The notes beneath the pieces were generated by a model, which saw nothing but the letters and a program-made list of their open reading frames with translations, searched no databases and was not told the origin of the DNA. Position numbers and translations under genes: made by a program. From Adiantum capillus-veneris (taxonomy: Eukaryota > Streptophyta > Polypodiopsida > Polypodiales > Pteridaceae), in assembly GCA_014529385.2 (NCBI GenBank), contig CM043960.1, positions 119,172,543 through 119,236,542 of the forward strand: 64,000 bases of DNA, given 5' to 3'. Every line of letters starts with the position of its first letter. Within the stretch, counting starts at the first letter, position 1. Shown here piece by piece: positions 22,040 to 31,524 of the stretch.

Positions 22040-24000
22040 AATAGAGTTGAGACTGATGATGTTTTCATTGTGGATGATTCTTCATATATAGTTAAGCACA
22101 ACCTTGATGAAGAAGCTGAAATTTCAGTGCAAGGAGCCCATGATCAATTAGGCTTAATTCAAATGATAAATAATAATAATTGATAGAGAATTTTAGGTTT
22201 TTATGCTCAAGAATGCAACTTATTGTCGATGATCCCAAAAACAACACAAGGAAGAAAATGATCTTATAATTGAAGTATGGGAAAATACCTCTCAATCAAC
22301 ATGAGTTCACTAAATGCTTTGGGCATTACATCATCCCCAAAGATGCTCTTTCTAAACCTTCGTGGAGCTACTTTCTACCATCAGGCGGGGACTCTTTCTA
22401 AGCTTTCAACTCCATGTGGACAAGGAGCACTTGAAAGTAACAATGTTGGCAATATGATAAATGTAAGGACTGGGCATTCTCAAAAAAAGCATGGTCTCCA
22501 TCAACCAAGTTTGAAAACAAGACACAAGCATTGATAGATCAAGAGTTAGATGCCAACAGTCTGTAGGAAGCACCTCAGCTCCTCCGGTGCAAACATGTCC
22601 TCACATCTCTCCAACTCAAGAAAGAAAGACAAATTTTCTATGTTGGTTGTCAGCCTCAAGGAAGAAGGTTTTGGCATCATCAAGCTCCTATAGCAAGGAT
22701 ATACCAAGCAAGGCTGTCAAGCTCAAAATGTCAAGACATATTCTATCACATCTATCAATGTCATGGGAGATGGAAACTTGGTTGTTTAATTTGAGGAATA
22801 CTAATTTCAAGTGTAGAAAGTAGGATGAAAGAGGGGAGGAAAAGAAATTATTTTGCATCAAGGAGGGAGAATATTTGTAGCAATTTACAAATGCTGGCCT
22901 ACCAAAGGTGAGTGTAAGGAATCAAGAGGCATGCTGAGTTTGGCAAGAACATAGCTTTGTCCTTTGATGAAGAGGCCATGTTTGTGGTTGATATGGGAGC
23001 ATTAGTGAAACTTTTCAGACTCAAATTCACCCTGTAAGAAATGGTAGAGAGATAAAATACTTTTTACTTTGGGAAAAAATGAACAAGAAATTTCAAAACC
23101 CAAAATTGGGGGGAATACTTTATATTTTTATTGGGTGGACGAGATGTTACTTTTCGAGGCACTACATGTAGTGCCACTTCCAAATCTCTTGAAAATATGT
23201 CCCTTTTCCAAAAATTCTCCCTCCCAATGCACGATTTTTCTCTTTTGGTCCAAATTTCAAATTTCCCTCTGCTCATTCTGTCCTTTCTCTATACCTTTCT
23301 CTCCATCTTCCTTTGCACCATATCCAAACCATCATCTTCCCCACATCATCTCCATGAATCCTGCTAAAGGAGGTATCTATTAGCTCCATTTGAGTTGGAA
23401 GATGAATATTCCCCTCTCCAAAAAAGAAATGGGCTTTGTGAAACCCCTCTTCTGCATTAGAAGCATTGAGATTAGAGCCAAAGAAGCACATTGAGCCATG
23501 GACAGGTGGTAGATTGTATCCCATAGACCCCATCACCAAATACACCCCACCATTCTTCAATTGCTCTTTATTGATGAGATTTGTAGGAGATGGTATGGAA
23601 TGGCTATTAGGATATATGCAAAACCTTGCAACAGAGAGGGACATTCTTAAGTTGGAAAACCATTTGCTACTATAATTGAAGGATTCTCTTAATCATGAGC
23701 CTCAAGAAAGCAAGGAGAAGGTAAAGAACCCCCAAATCGTTTATGAATATAGTTGAAAGAAAGAAGACCGAGCTTGGGGTTAGACAAATACAAAGGAAGT
23801 TAAAGAATATTGAGAGTCTCAAGTGAGGAGCTCGAGGTTGCAACAAAAAAGTCCAAGCAGTGAGGTAAAATTGTTTCTTCTTTTGATATCTTTGGGTGCT
23901 ATAGTCTTTTTTTGTGTTTACCTCAAGCCCTCATTCTAGCTAGACTGTTCATAAGGAAACATGAGAGATGCATCAAAATAATTTTGTGAAGTGATTTCAC
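22040..24000. other. No intact gene; diverged repeat half and unknown sequence
   Basis: Contains the fifth diverged sub-repeat (22600-22770, 'gttggttgtcagcctcaag') and an 18-bp perfect palindrome at 23158-23175. Short frames at 23069-23383 and 23466-23675 show no domain. Confidence 0.5.
22600..22770 (+). repeat. Diverged copy of the 20.3-21.2 kb sub-repeat
   Basis: Shares 'ttggttgtcagcctcaaggaagaag', 'atcatcaagctc' and the following 'tgtcaagctcaaaatgtcaagaca' with the tandem units 1.5 kb upstream. Confidence 0.6.
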
Positions 24001-24446
24001 TTGTTGTTGCTTACAACATATTGAATGAAAGAAGATTTAAGGTCTCTAGGAAGAAATGCATCAATGGATTTTTGAAAAGTTCTACTTTGGACAAAGATGC
24101 AGCTCAAGGAACTATGGACAAAGTTCAAGCTCAAGATAGAAACCTGAAGCAGTCAAGAGTGCAGGGGTCCTTGCTTCCAAAGCCATCAATTGTTCAACAT
24201 GCCAAGCTCAGATTTAATTCCAAGGTCATGGAGCCTTTCCACATCAATGACATATATCTTGGTAAGAATAAAGACCTCAAGTTTAACTCTTTCACCAATC
24301 TGTTCTTTGACTTGAGAACTTTGTAAAGGGAAATGATAAAATTCTATGATCTTTAACATATTGAGGTGATTGGGCAAGCCTTTTCTCTCATCAAATTAAA
24401 TGAGAGTGAAATTGTAAAGGATAGAAATCTTGAGAGAGTATCAATA

Positions 24447-24530
24447 ACCCTCATGAATATAGCTCTTCATACCATAGGGGGAAAAACCCTCATGAATATA
24501 GCTCTTCATACCACAGGGGGGAAAACCCTA
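24447..24530 (+). repeat. Two tandem copies of a ~42-bp unit
   Basis: 'ccctcatgaatatagctcttcataccataggggg' is followed by the same unit with one change (ccacaggggg). This is a recent local duplication. Confidence 0.85.
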
Positions 24531-24742
24531 TAACTTTTAGGGTCCAGTTAGACAAGAAACTTTTGTGGCTGGGTGCTTTGGAGGTTGATAGTGAAGATTT
24601 CAATGTGTTAAACTAGATATTCCACCACGCTAGTATCCTTGCTATAATCAAAGTTCAACAGGCTAGGGAGGAGCTAGATTTTAAGGTATTTGGTACAAGG
24701 TGGAATGGAACATGGGGGGGGGACCTAAATACACTAAAGTGT

Positions 24743-25685
24743 ATGTACAATGTGTCAAGGGGTGCCAACTCCAAAAGCCCTTATATCTATTGCATGGGTG
24801 TAACAAAGGAGTTGAACCCTGATAACTGGAGCAAAGCCTCAGATAGAAACTCTAAAGATCCAAACTTTCAAGTTGTTTTAGATATTCCTCTTTCAAATGT
24901 CCACCTCTGCATGCTACATGCACTTTGTAGAATCATTGAGAAGATTGTGCACCTCTACATAGGGTTTGTATGGAAACTACAACCTTTATCAGCCAAAAAA
25001 ACTACCATAAAAAGTATTGAGAAGATACTTTTTTGATATTAGACTTCATGGGGGGAATGTTGTGATTGAGTTAGACCCTAAGAGGTCATCTGGTGGAAAT
25101 AATGTACATAGGAAAGATTCTATTGGTGGGATGAAGGCCAGAGAATTCTTAGGATTTCATGAAATCTGGGTAGGGGTTCATCTAAAGTCGAATACAACAA
25201 ATGGAAGGTTCTACACAATGCTGTGAAGAACCATGAAGTTGATGGGAGAGCAAGAAATGAGAAGTCAAAAGTGTGGGAAGCTTTGGATGCAGTCTTTTCT
25301 TACTGTAATAAAAGTCATTGGGGAAAAATGACCTCTCCAAATTTAAGAAAGAGTTGAATAGAGTCAAGAAAGCTATGACAAGTGCTTGGAGCTCAGAGCA
25401 CTTCACACACTACAATATGGTAGTATTTATGAGTTTTGATTCTACTAATTTGTTTCAATACTTGCATAAGTTGTTAAAGAAATTATCTGTTTTTTGTGCA
25501 TCACATTATCTACAATCACACTCCTTGGTTTGTAAAGACATATGGAAGCTTGTCAAAATGGTCTACTCATGGTATGTAGAAGTTCCATTGTCACGCAAGA
25601 ACCAAGTTTTTCAAACACACTAGACATGGTGGAGGAACTCGAAAATCTAATAGCTTTCTTGAAGTATTCCAGTGGTTTTATAGAT
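24743..25685 (+). pseudogene. Transposase-like protein relic
   Basis: Broken plus-strand frames read in order as one protein. There is 'VHLCMLHALCRIIEKIVHLYI' at about 24890-24960. At 25215-25430 there is a charged helical stretch (HEVDGRARNEKSKVWEALDAVF, then after a frameshift KKAMTSAWSSEHFTHY). At 25590-25685 there is 'HARTKFFKHTRHGGG' with 'SNSFLEVFQWFYR' before a stop. The HTRHGGG signature reminds me of uncharacterised transposon-derived proteins in early-diverging plants and other eukaryotes. That assignment is from memory of the pattern, not a search. At least one frameshift and several stops make it non-functional. No terminal repeats were found. Confidence 0.45.
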
Positions 25686-25905
25686 AATCGTGGAATAGAA
25701 CAAGATCGCAAGAGACTAAATTTATTAGACAATTCTAATATTTCCACAGCTACATAGAGAAGTATACAAAAAAGGAAGGATGCATACTATACATCATTTG
25801 TAAGTGAAAGGTTTTTACAATGTCTTTCCACTAGAGAGAGTCAAGGAAGCAAGTGGGGGATAATGCAAGGACTAGTTCTAGCTTCTTGACCCAACATAAG
25901 GATTT

Positions 25906-27389
25906 TCATTTTCCCCCCTTGCACTTCAAGTACTCCTGCTTCTTGTACCCCTGCATTTTTTTGCCTATGTCACTAGAAGAGGCAAGGAAATAATTGACCA
26001 TGGTGCCAAAGTATGCACTTCTTGAGCCCATAAATCTTGAAGCAAGTCCAAAAACTCTAATGGCTTCTTGATTCTCAAGAATTGTGATTTTGTCCACTTC
26101 TCTTATTGGGTGTGAACCTACCACCTTTGGCAGAGCCACTAGTTCAAGTATGGGGAGAGTGGGTGGTTGGGAAAGCTTCTTGTGGTAGATAGCTATTGTC
26201 TCCTTGTTGAGATTCCCAGTTTAATGGCGCAAAATTTGATTCCTCTTTAGATACAAATTCCTGGAGCCCTTTCTTCTCCCTAGAAACTTGTCAGGATCTA
26301 CAATATCAATCTATGCAAAGAAACCCCTCAAATCAGTATAACAGAATTGAAGTTTCAATGGCCTAAATAATATGCTTGCAAAAATTATATTTTACCATTT
26401 TACCTTAGGATTTTCATCATCTTCAAAAGGTCCTGTTTTCAAAGTTCAATGGAAAATCTTGCCCATGTGTTCAATCTTCAATCTTTTTTGAATTTGCTAG
26501 AACTCCTCATCTATGGAAAGTCCTTGCTCTTCATAGCTGTCAACAACTTTTAGTACATGCTCTCTAGCATGAGATTGTTCAATAAACTTTTCAAATTTTG
26601 TATCAAGCAATGATAATGGGAATGGTGTATTGTAGTCCACAAAGCCTCTATCATGCTCTACCTACTCCACTAAAATAGCAAGGCCGTAGTCCTCTTGTAT
26701 AGATCAAACAGGTTTTGTATATCCTATAGCAGCAAAAAATCCTTATTTTTCATCTTGTAGGTGGGCATGGTTGTTGTGCACAACAAGGGATCAAGCTCTT
26801 CCTATGGGATATGGATGGGCTCCTCCGATGATGTTCCTTGACTTGAACTCTACAATATCCAAGGTCTCTTTGCTTTGAAGCCTTTCCATTTACTCTCTAA
26901 AATCTTTAGGTGTTTTCTCCACATTTTGGACATTCATAGCTCCTGTGTTTTGCAAAGATTTGAACTCTCCTTCTTCTATTGGAATAATATTCAAAAAGAG
27001 AAAAAATGCAATATCTTCAATCAAAAGCTTACAACCATGCCTTCCATGCCACTCACAGGGGCTATGGAACTTCTTCCAATCATCTTGGAGTATGCCAACT
27101 TCTTGGAGCCTGTACTTGTTGTTAAATTTCCTACTCTGAAAATATCAGTAAAGTTTATAGATTTGTCAAGCTTGTGATCCCTCATAAGGTCAGCAAAAAC
27201 ATTTTGATAATCTAGAGTTTCATTGCTAAATCCTTCCAAAAAACTCTCAAGATCAAAGGGAACCTTAAATATTTCTCTCACATAGGCAAACTTAGACAGC
27301 TGCTTCACTTGGTATAGTAGGTCCATCAACCTGTCACTTGTCTCCTCAACCTCTTCAATATCAACACCCTCCAAACTCTTCTTAGTCAC
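25906..27389 (-). pseudogene. Minus-strand exon-like relic, family unknown
   Basis: Three minus-strand stretches look protein-coding in composition: 27021-27389 (122 codons, acidic, 'FSNETLDYQNVFADLMRDHKLDKS'), about 26390-26670 ('FEKFIEQSHAREHVLKVVDSYEEQGLSIDEEF') and 25906-26139 (77 codons). They are separated by stops and AT-rich gaps that could be introns or decay. I do not recognise a family. '-DHKLD-' followed by '-I-DI-' faintly resembles a plus-strand piece at about 30510-30600, so the two may belong to one dispersed gene family. Confidence 0.35.
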
Positions 27390-27420
27390 CTTTTTAGCAC
27401 AAAGAAAAACAAAAAATACT

Positions 27421-27544
27421 TTAAAATGTCATACACTTGGAAGAAAAATGGACATGTAGATTAAGAGAAAAAACACCTTAAAATGTCATAAACTTGGAAG
27501 AAAGTTTTAACATGTTGACTCTTTAATAAACTTGGTCATATTTT
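27421..27544. repeat. Short tandem duplication ahead of the hairpin array
   Basis: 'aaaatgtcatacacttggaagaaa' recurs about 60 bp later as 'aaaatgtcataaacttggaagaaa'. The end of the region carries the spacer word 'gactctttaataaacttggtcat' that precedes the first hairpin units. Confidence 0.6.
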
Positions 27545-28174
27545 GCCCCTATGAAAAAAAAGAGCATCAAGACATGATGTTCTATTTTTGCATATAAGGG
27601 CAACACAACCAAAGAAATGGTTGAATCTTCATGTTACTCTTCAATAAACTTGGTCATATATGTCATCCCTATGTCAAAAAAGAGCATCTAGACGTAGGTC
27701 TAGATGTTCTATTTTTGCATAAGGGTGACACATCCAAAGAAAGATTAAACATGAATTTGAACATGTTGACTCTTCAATGAACTTGGTCATATGTTGTTCC
27801 TATGCAAAAAAAGAGCATCCAAATGTAGGTCCGGGTGTTCTAGTTTTGCATAAGGGCAACATAAACATGAAATAGAAGTGATTTCTTTGCCTATTCACAT
27901 TAGTGTCGTCTCTACGCGAAAAAAGAGCACCCAAATGTATGTCCGGGTGTTCTAAAAGAAGAGTGTCAATAGGTTTGAAGTTTTGTTGGCTCTATGACTT
28001 GTGTCCTTGCAATGCAAAAATAGAGCATCTGAATGCATGTCTGGCTGCTCTAATTTTTCATAAGGACGACATATGAGGCCTCATTTTTTTGCTCATTAAT
28101 TTATGTCCTTGTAATGCAAAAATAGAGCATCCAGATGCATTTTTGGTTGCTCTATTTTTGCAAAGAGACGACAT
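27545..28174. repeat. Hairpin array, left block: six near-palindromic units
   Basis: Units at 27545-27606, 27661-27731, 27792-27862, 27904-27956 (right arm truncated), 28002-28072 and 28102-28174. Each opens with a GTCGTCCCTATGCAAAAATA-like arm followed by gagcatcc. It then has a short loop near 'tgcatg', then the inverted arm (gtgttctatttttgcat) ending in -gggacgac-like sequence. The first three are separated by a conserved spacer containing 'ttcaataaacttggtcata'. Period is about 100-130 bp. No coding frame spans it. Confidence 0.85.
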
Positions 28175-28722
28175 ACACAATGACAAAAAATTTTATAAAA
28201 AAATTCCAATAGAAATATGTACCTTTGTGTTTCCTTAAGAACATTTTGAGCTCTCTTCAACTTTGGATTCTATGAAAATTTTTTACCAAAATAGGACGGA
28301 CGGATCAACAATGCTATGTATAGCAAATTTGATAGCTATAAATAGTATTTCAATCATGCACCTTGAGACAGATGCACAACAATTAAATCCATGCATCATA
28401 AATTGTGTAAATTAAAATTTCACCCAGGTAATTGTGCACTCCTATATAAAGAGGTGCTCGCAATCGATCCTTATTTGGCTAATTTTTTTTTCAATTAGCT
28501 CCATTCTTCTCTCCACATTGCTCCACAAGGTCAATTCAAAGTCAACTTACATCAAGCCTTCTTCTATTGCTCCACAAAGTCCATTTCAGCCTAACCTTCT
28601 TGCTTTCTCTATTCTTTTCTTTGTTTTCTCTTCTCGAATATTTGGATGATCATTGTAAGGTAATCTTCCACAACATCAACGCTTTCTTTGAAAATTTTGT
28701 GACACGAAGTTTTTGTTAAGCC

Positions 28723-29156
28723 ATGTCGTCACTATGAAAAAATAGTGTAGCCGTACACATGTCCGGCTATACTATTTTTGCGTAGGGACGACATAATAGT
28801 CCTTTTAATATTTTTCATGTTTGTGTGCTCTCTACACAAAAATAGCGTAATCAGTCATGCATCCAGCAAGCTTAATTTTGCGTAGAGAGGACACAAGATT
28901 TTATGAGAGATACTTTTATAATTTTTTCTTGAGCAATAATTTATTAAAAATACTTTTATGATTTTTCCTTGAATCTGTCCTGTCAATGCGAAATAGTGTA
29001 TTCGGCGACTGACTACACTTTTTTTTGCGTAGAGACGACACAAAGTTGTTTTCATAACTTTTCTTGGTGGTGTCCCCCCTATGCAAAAATAGAGTAGTCG
29101 GACATGGCTCCACGGACATGCATTTGGTTAAACTATTTTTGCATAGGGAGGACACC
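28723..29156. repeat. Hairpin array, right block: four near-palindromic units
   Basis: Units at 28723-28794, 28823-28894, 28975-29042 and 29070-29156. Outer arms are GTCGTC/GACGAC or GTGTCC/GGACAC, followed by -CTATGCAAAAATAG- and its inverted copy. Loops differ between units. Spacers of roughly 28-80 bp share 'tttttccttga' or 'acttttcttggtg'. The block is separated from the left block by about 550 bp of unrelated sequence. Confidence 0.85.
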
Positions 29157-29527
29157 TTGGGGGGTGTACTATGTAAGCATGTTAATGTATAACGTGAGTT
29201 CAAAAGGGGGGATTTTAAAATCCAAAAATTTAGGCAATTTAACAGAGATACATTAAAATAAGGGGGTTTTATATTCAAATTTGGAAAAAACTTCTGAAAT
29301 AAGGAGTCATTTGATTCATTCAGACATGTTAAAAGAGTTTTTTTTTTTAATAGCCTGTGAACGCACGTTATATAGGGGGTACTGAATGGTGAACCCCCAA
29401 GGAGGACACAGACTTTATTTTTGGTGCAACATTTCTAGATTGCATCCTTCTGAAGTTAATGAAGAGGTGTAAGATAGTGTGACTTCATGGCTATATATTT
29501 TCCTTTTTTTAGGTCTAATCTATAGAT

Positions 29528-30252
29528 ATGGCAAGGACCAAAACAACTGCAAGGAAGGTTCCTAGAGAAAATGTCAAACCAAGAGATTTCTAGGCAACAC
29601 CAGAAAATTTCAAACCAATAGACAAAGGTGAGAGCTCAAAGGGGGAAAAAGGTGAGAGCTCATACATGGAAAAAGGTGAGGGCTCAAAGAGAGATAAGGT
29701 AGTTGGATCCTCCAAGCAACCAACCAAAAAGGGAGTTGGTATAAAACTCCCACTTGTAAAGAAAATGAGATTCTCTCAAAATGTGAGATGCTTGAGAAAG
29801 ATAAGGAGAGCACAAGAGGCTTTGATAATTGCAATTCCAAGGCTTCCTTTTCAAATTCTTCGTAGGAAAATACCAGAGTAGTTTAAGATTGATATGAGAT
29901 GGGGAAGAGGTGCCTTGGCATGTATGCAAGAGGCTGCTGAAGACTTTTTAATTAAGCTCTTCCAAGATACATATGTGCATCCCACTCTCACAGGGTCATA
30001 GTTATGGACAAGGATATGATTGTCTTAAGGAGATTAAGATACAAATTTAGTAAAATTTGTAAATCAATACCTCAGCAAGATAAGAAAACCTTCAACGTTC
30101 TCAACATACCCACATCAAGAAAGGCAAAAGATCCTGAAATTTTGATTGAGGAGATAACAGAGGAGGATGATGTTTTGGAAGAAGGGAAAGAACCCAAAGT
30201 TGACAGGGAGGAGATGGAAACAAAGGAACTCAAGGAGATTGAAGCACCCTGA
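29528..30252 (+). pseudogene. Histone H3-like pseudogene with long N-tail and acidic C-extension
   Basis: ATG at 29528 is followed by MARTK-TARK, the H3 N-terminus. A tail of about 85 residues, much longer than H3's ~40, contains repeated KGESS/KGEGS. Then comes an H3 histone fold: CLRKIRRAQEAL (alpha-N), IPRLPFQ, RRKIPE, FKIDMRW, ALACMQEAAEDFLIKLFQDT, and after a frameshift RVIVMDKDMIVLRRLR. The Trp in FKIDMRW (H3 has Phe) and AAEDFL are traits shared with centromeric H3, but loop 1 has the length of ordinary H3. Stops at 29591-29593, 29879-29881 and 29999-30001 and a frameshift near 29990 break it. The final frame (30004-30252) runs past the normal H3 end into an acidic extension (EEITEEDDVLEEGKEPKVD). 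Either a variant H3 fused to another domain, or a chimeric pseudogene. Confidence 0.72.
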
Positions 30253-30299
30253 GTTGAAGCACAACTCCCTTCATTGTTGTAAGGTGTCAACTCCACAGG

Positions 30300-31524
30300 C
30301 TTCTTAGTGGCTGCTTTCTTAGAGAATGACCTTCAAAGAACAAATTATATTGACATGGATGCTTAGTGTGTTGACATCCTCAAAGATTTGCAAAGAGAGA
30401 TCAATGACCGTATCATTATTGCATCCTTGAGGTTTGCCTAACCATCACCATTCTATATGTTTTTTGCACATTGTTCATAGATAATAAGTGTTCTTTGAAT
30501 TTCTTTGTAGATTATTGATGCATGACTATAAGTTAGATGTCCAACAGAAAGTAGACATTGTTGACCCAAGCATCTCTCGCTATTTGAAGACTGATTTTGA
30601 CATAAGGAACTAGATATCCATTATAGATTTTGAAACTTGTGAACTCCTTACCTCCCCCTACCATGAGAGGTATGTTCTACTATAACCCTAGGTCATTTTC
30701 AAAGTTTCATCTTGGAGGCTTTTGACAATGTCCAATGGTCTTGACATAGCTCTCACTAGAGTCTTATAGAAATTGATATCACTCATAAAACATGTTTCAT
30801 ATTGAACTCTCTTTAGGGCTACCATGGAATGTCTAGGTTGTAAGTGTAACTATCCAATACTCTAACCAGTGCTCCCACTTTCACTTATTTTGTAACAATG
30901 CTTTGGATATTTCGAAATAGGGATGCCTCAAGGCTGATAGAGGCAATTGAGAAATGTCCTCCTATCACAAATCTCATGGATGACATGAAAATCTTGAATG
31001 TGAAGGTACGATACTCTTAGGTTGTAAGTAATTTGAGCTTAAAATTGTGTAGTTATATTGCCCCTTTTGTTTATGTATCCACCATTGTAGGAGGAGGATT
31101 TCTCATGATCACGTGGATGAAGAGTGATAACAAATGTAAAGCTAGTGGTTGACTACACCTATTGCAATCCAAAAAAGACTATTGGGGTAAGAATTTGACC
31201 ATATAAATAGGGTAACCTATTTCTATGAGGGTAAGCTAACACACTAATCTTTCTTAACTAGATCCGTAGGAATGGCTACACCGACAACCATGTTTTGTGG
31301 GTAAGGGAAAAGTTGATTAGATATAGCACAACCATATGTCAAGGAGGAGCAAAATAAGTAGACATTACAAGAACAAAAGTCCAAGGAGGAAGAGAAACAG
31401 AGAAAGACAGCCAAGGAGACAGAGCCTAACGAGGTCAAGAAGAAAGAAGAGGAGTCCAAAACACCGAGGAAGATCCCAAGGAAAACAGAGGAAGCTAGCA
31501 CAAGAAAGAGTCCTAGGACTTTAA
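30300..31524 (+). pseudogene. Exon-like pieces downstream of the H3-like region
   Basis: Plus-strand coding-like stretches are bounded by plausible splice signals. 30301-30430 ends at a GT. 30510-30660 ('HDYKLDVQQKVDIVDPSISRYLKTDFDIRN') follows an AG. 30895-31004 ('RLIEAIEKCPPITNLMDDMKILNVK') is followed by gtacga. 31092-31188 is followed by gtaaga. From 31261 there is a lysine/glutamate-rich stretch to about 31520. Stops interrupt most of them. They may be exons of the same gene as the H3-like frame. I do not recognise the family. Confidence 0.35.

Noticed and set aside
27545-29156. CRISPR-like reading of the repeat-spacer array
   Set aside because: Units are long, imperfect inverted repeats in plant DNA; spacers are partly conserved and no cas gene is present.
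31336-31524. Arg/Ser-rich frame resembling an SR protein
   Set aside because: A Lys/Glu-rich frame in another phase fits the neighbouring exon-like pieces better; AG-rich DNA gives RS/RK words by chance.
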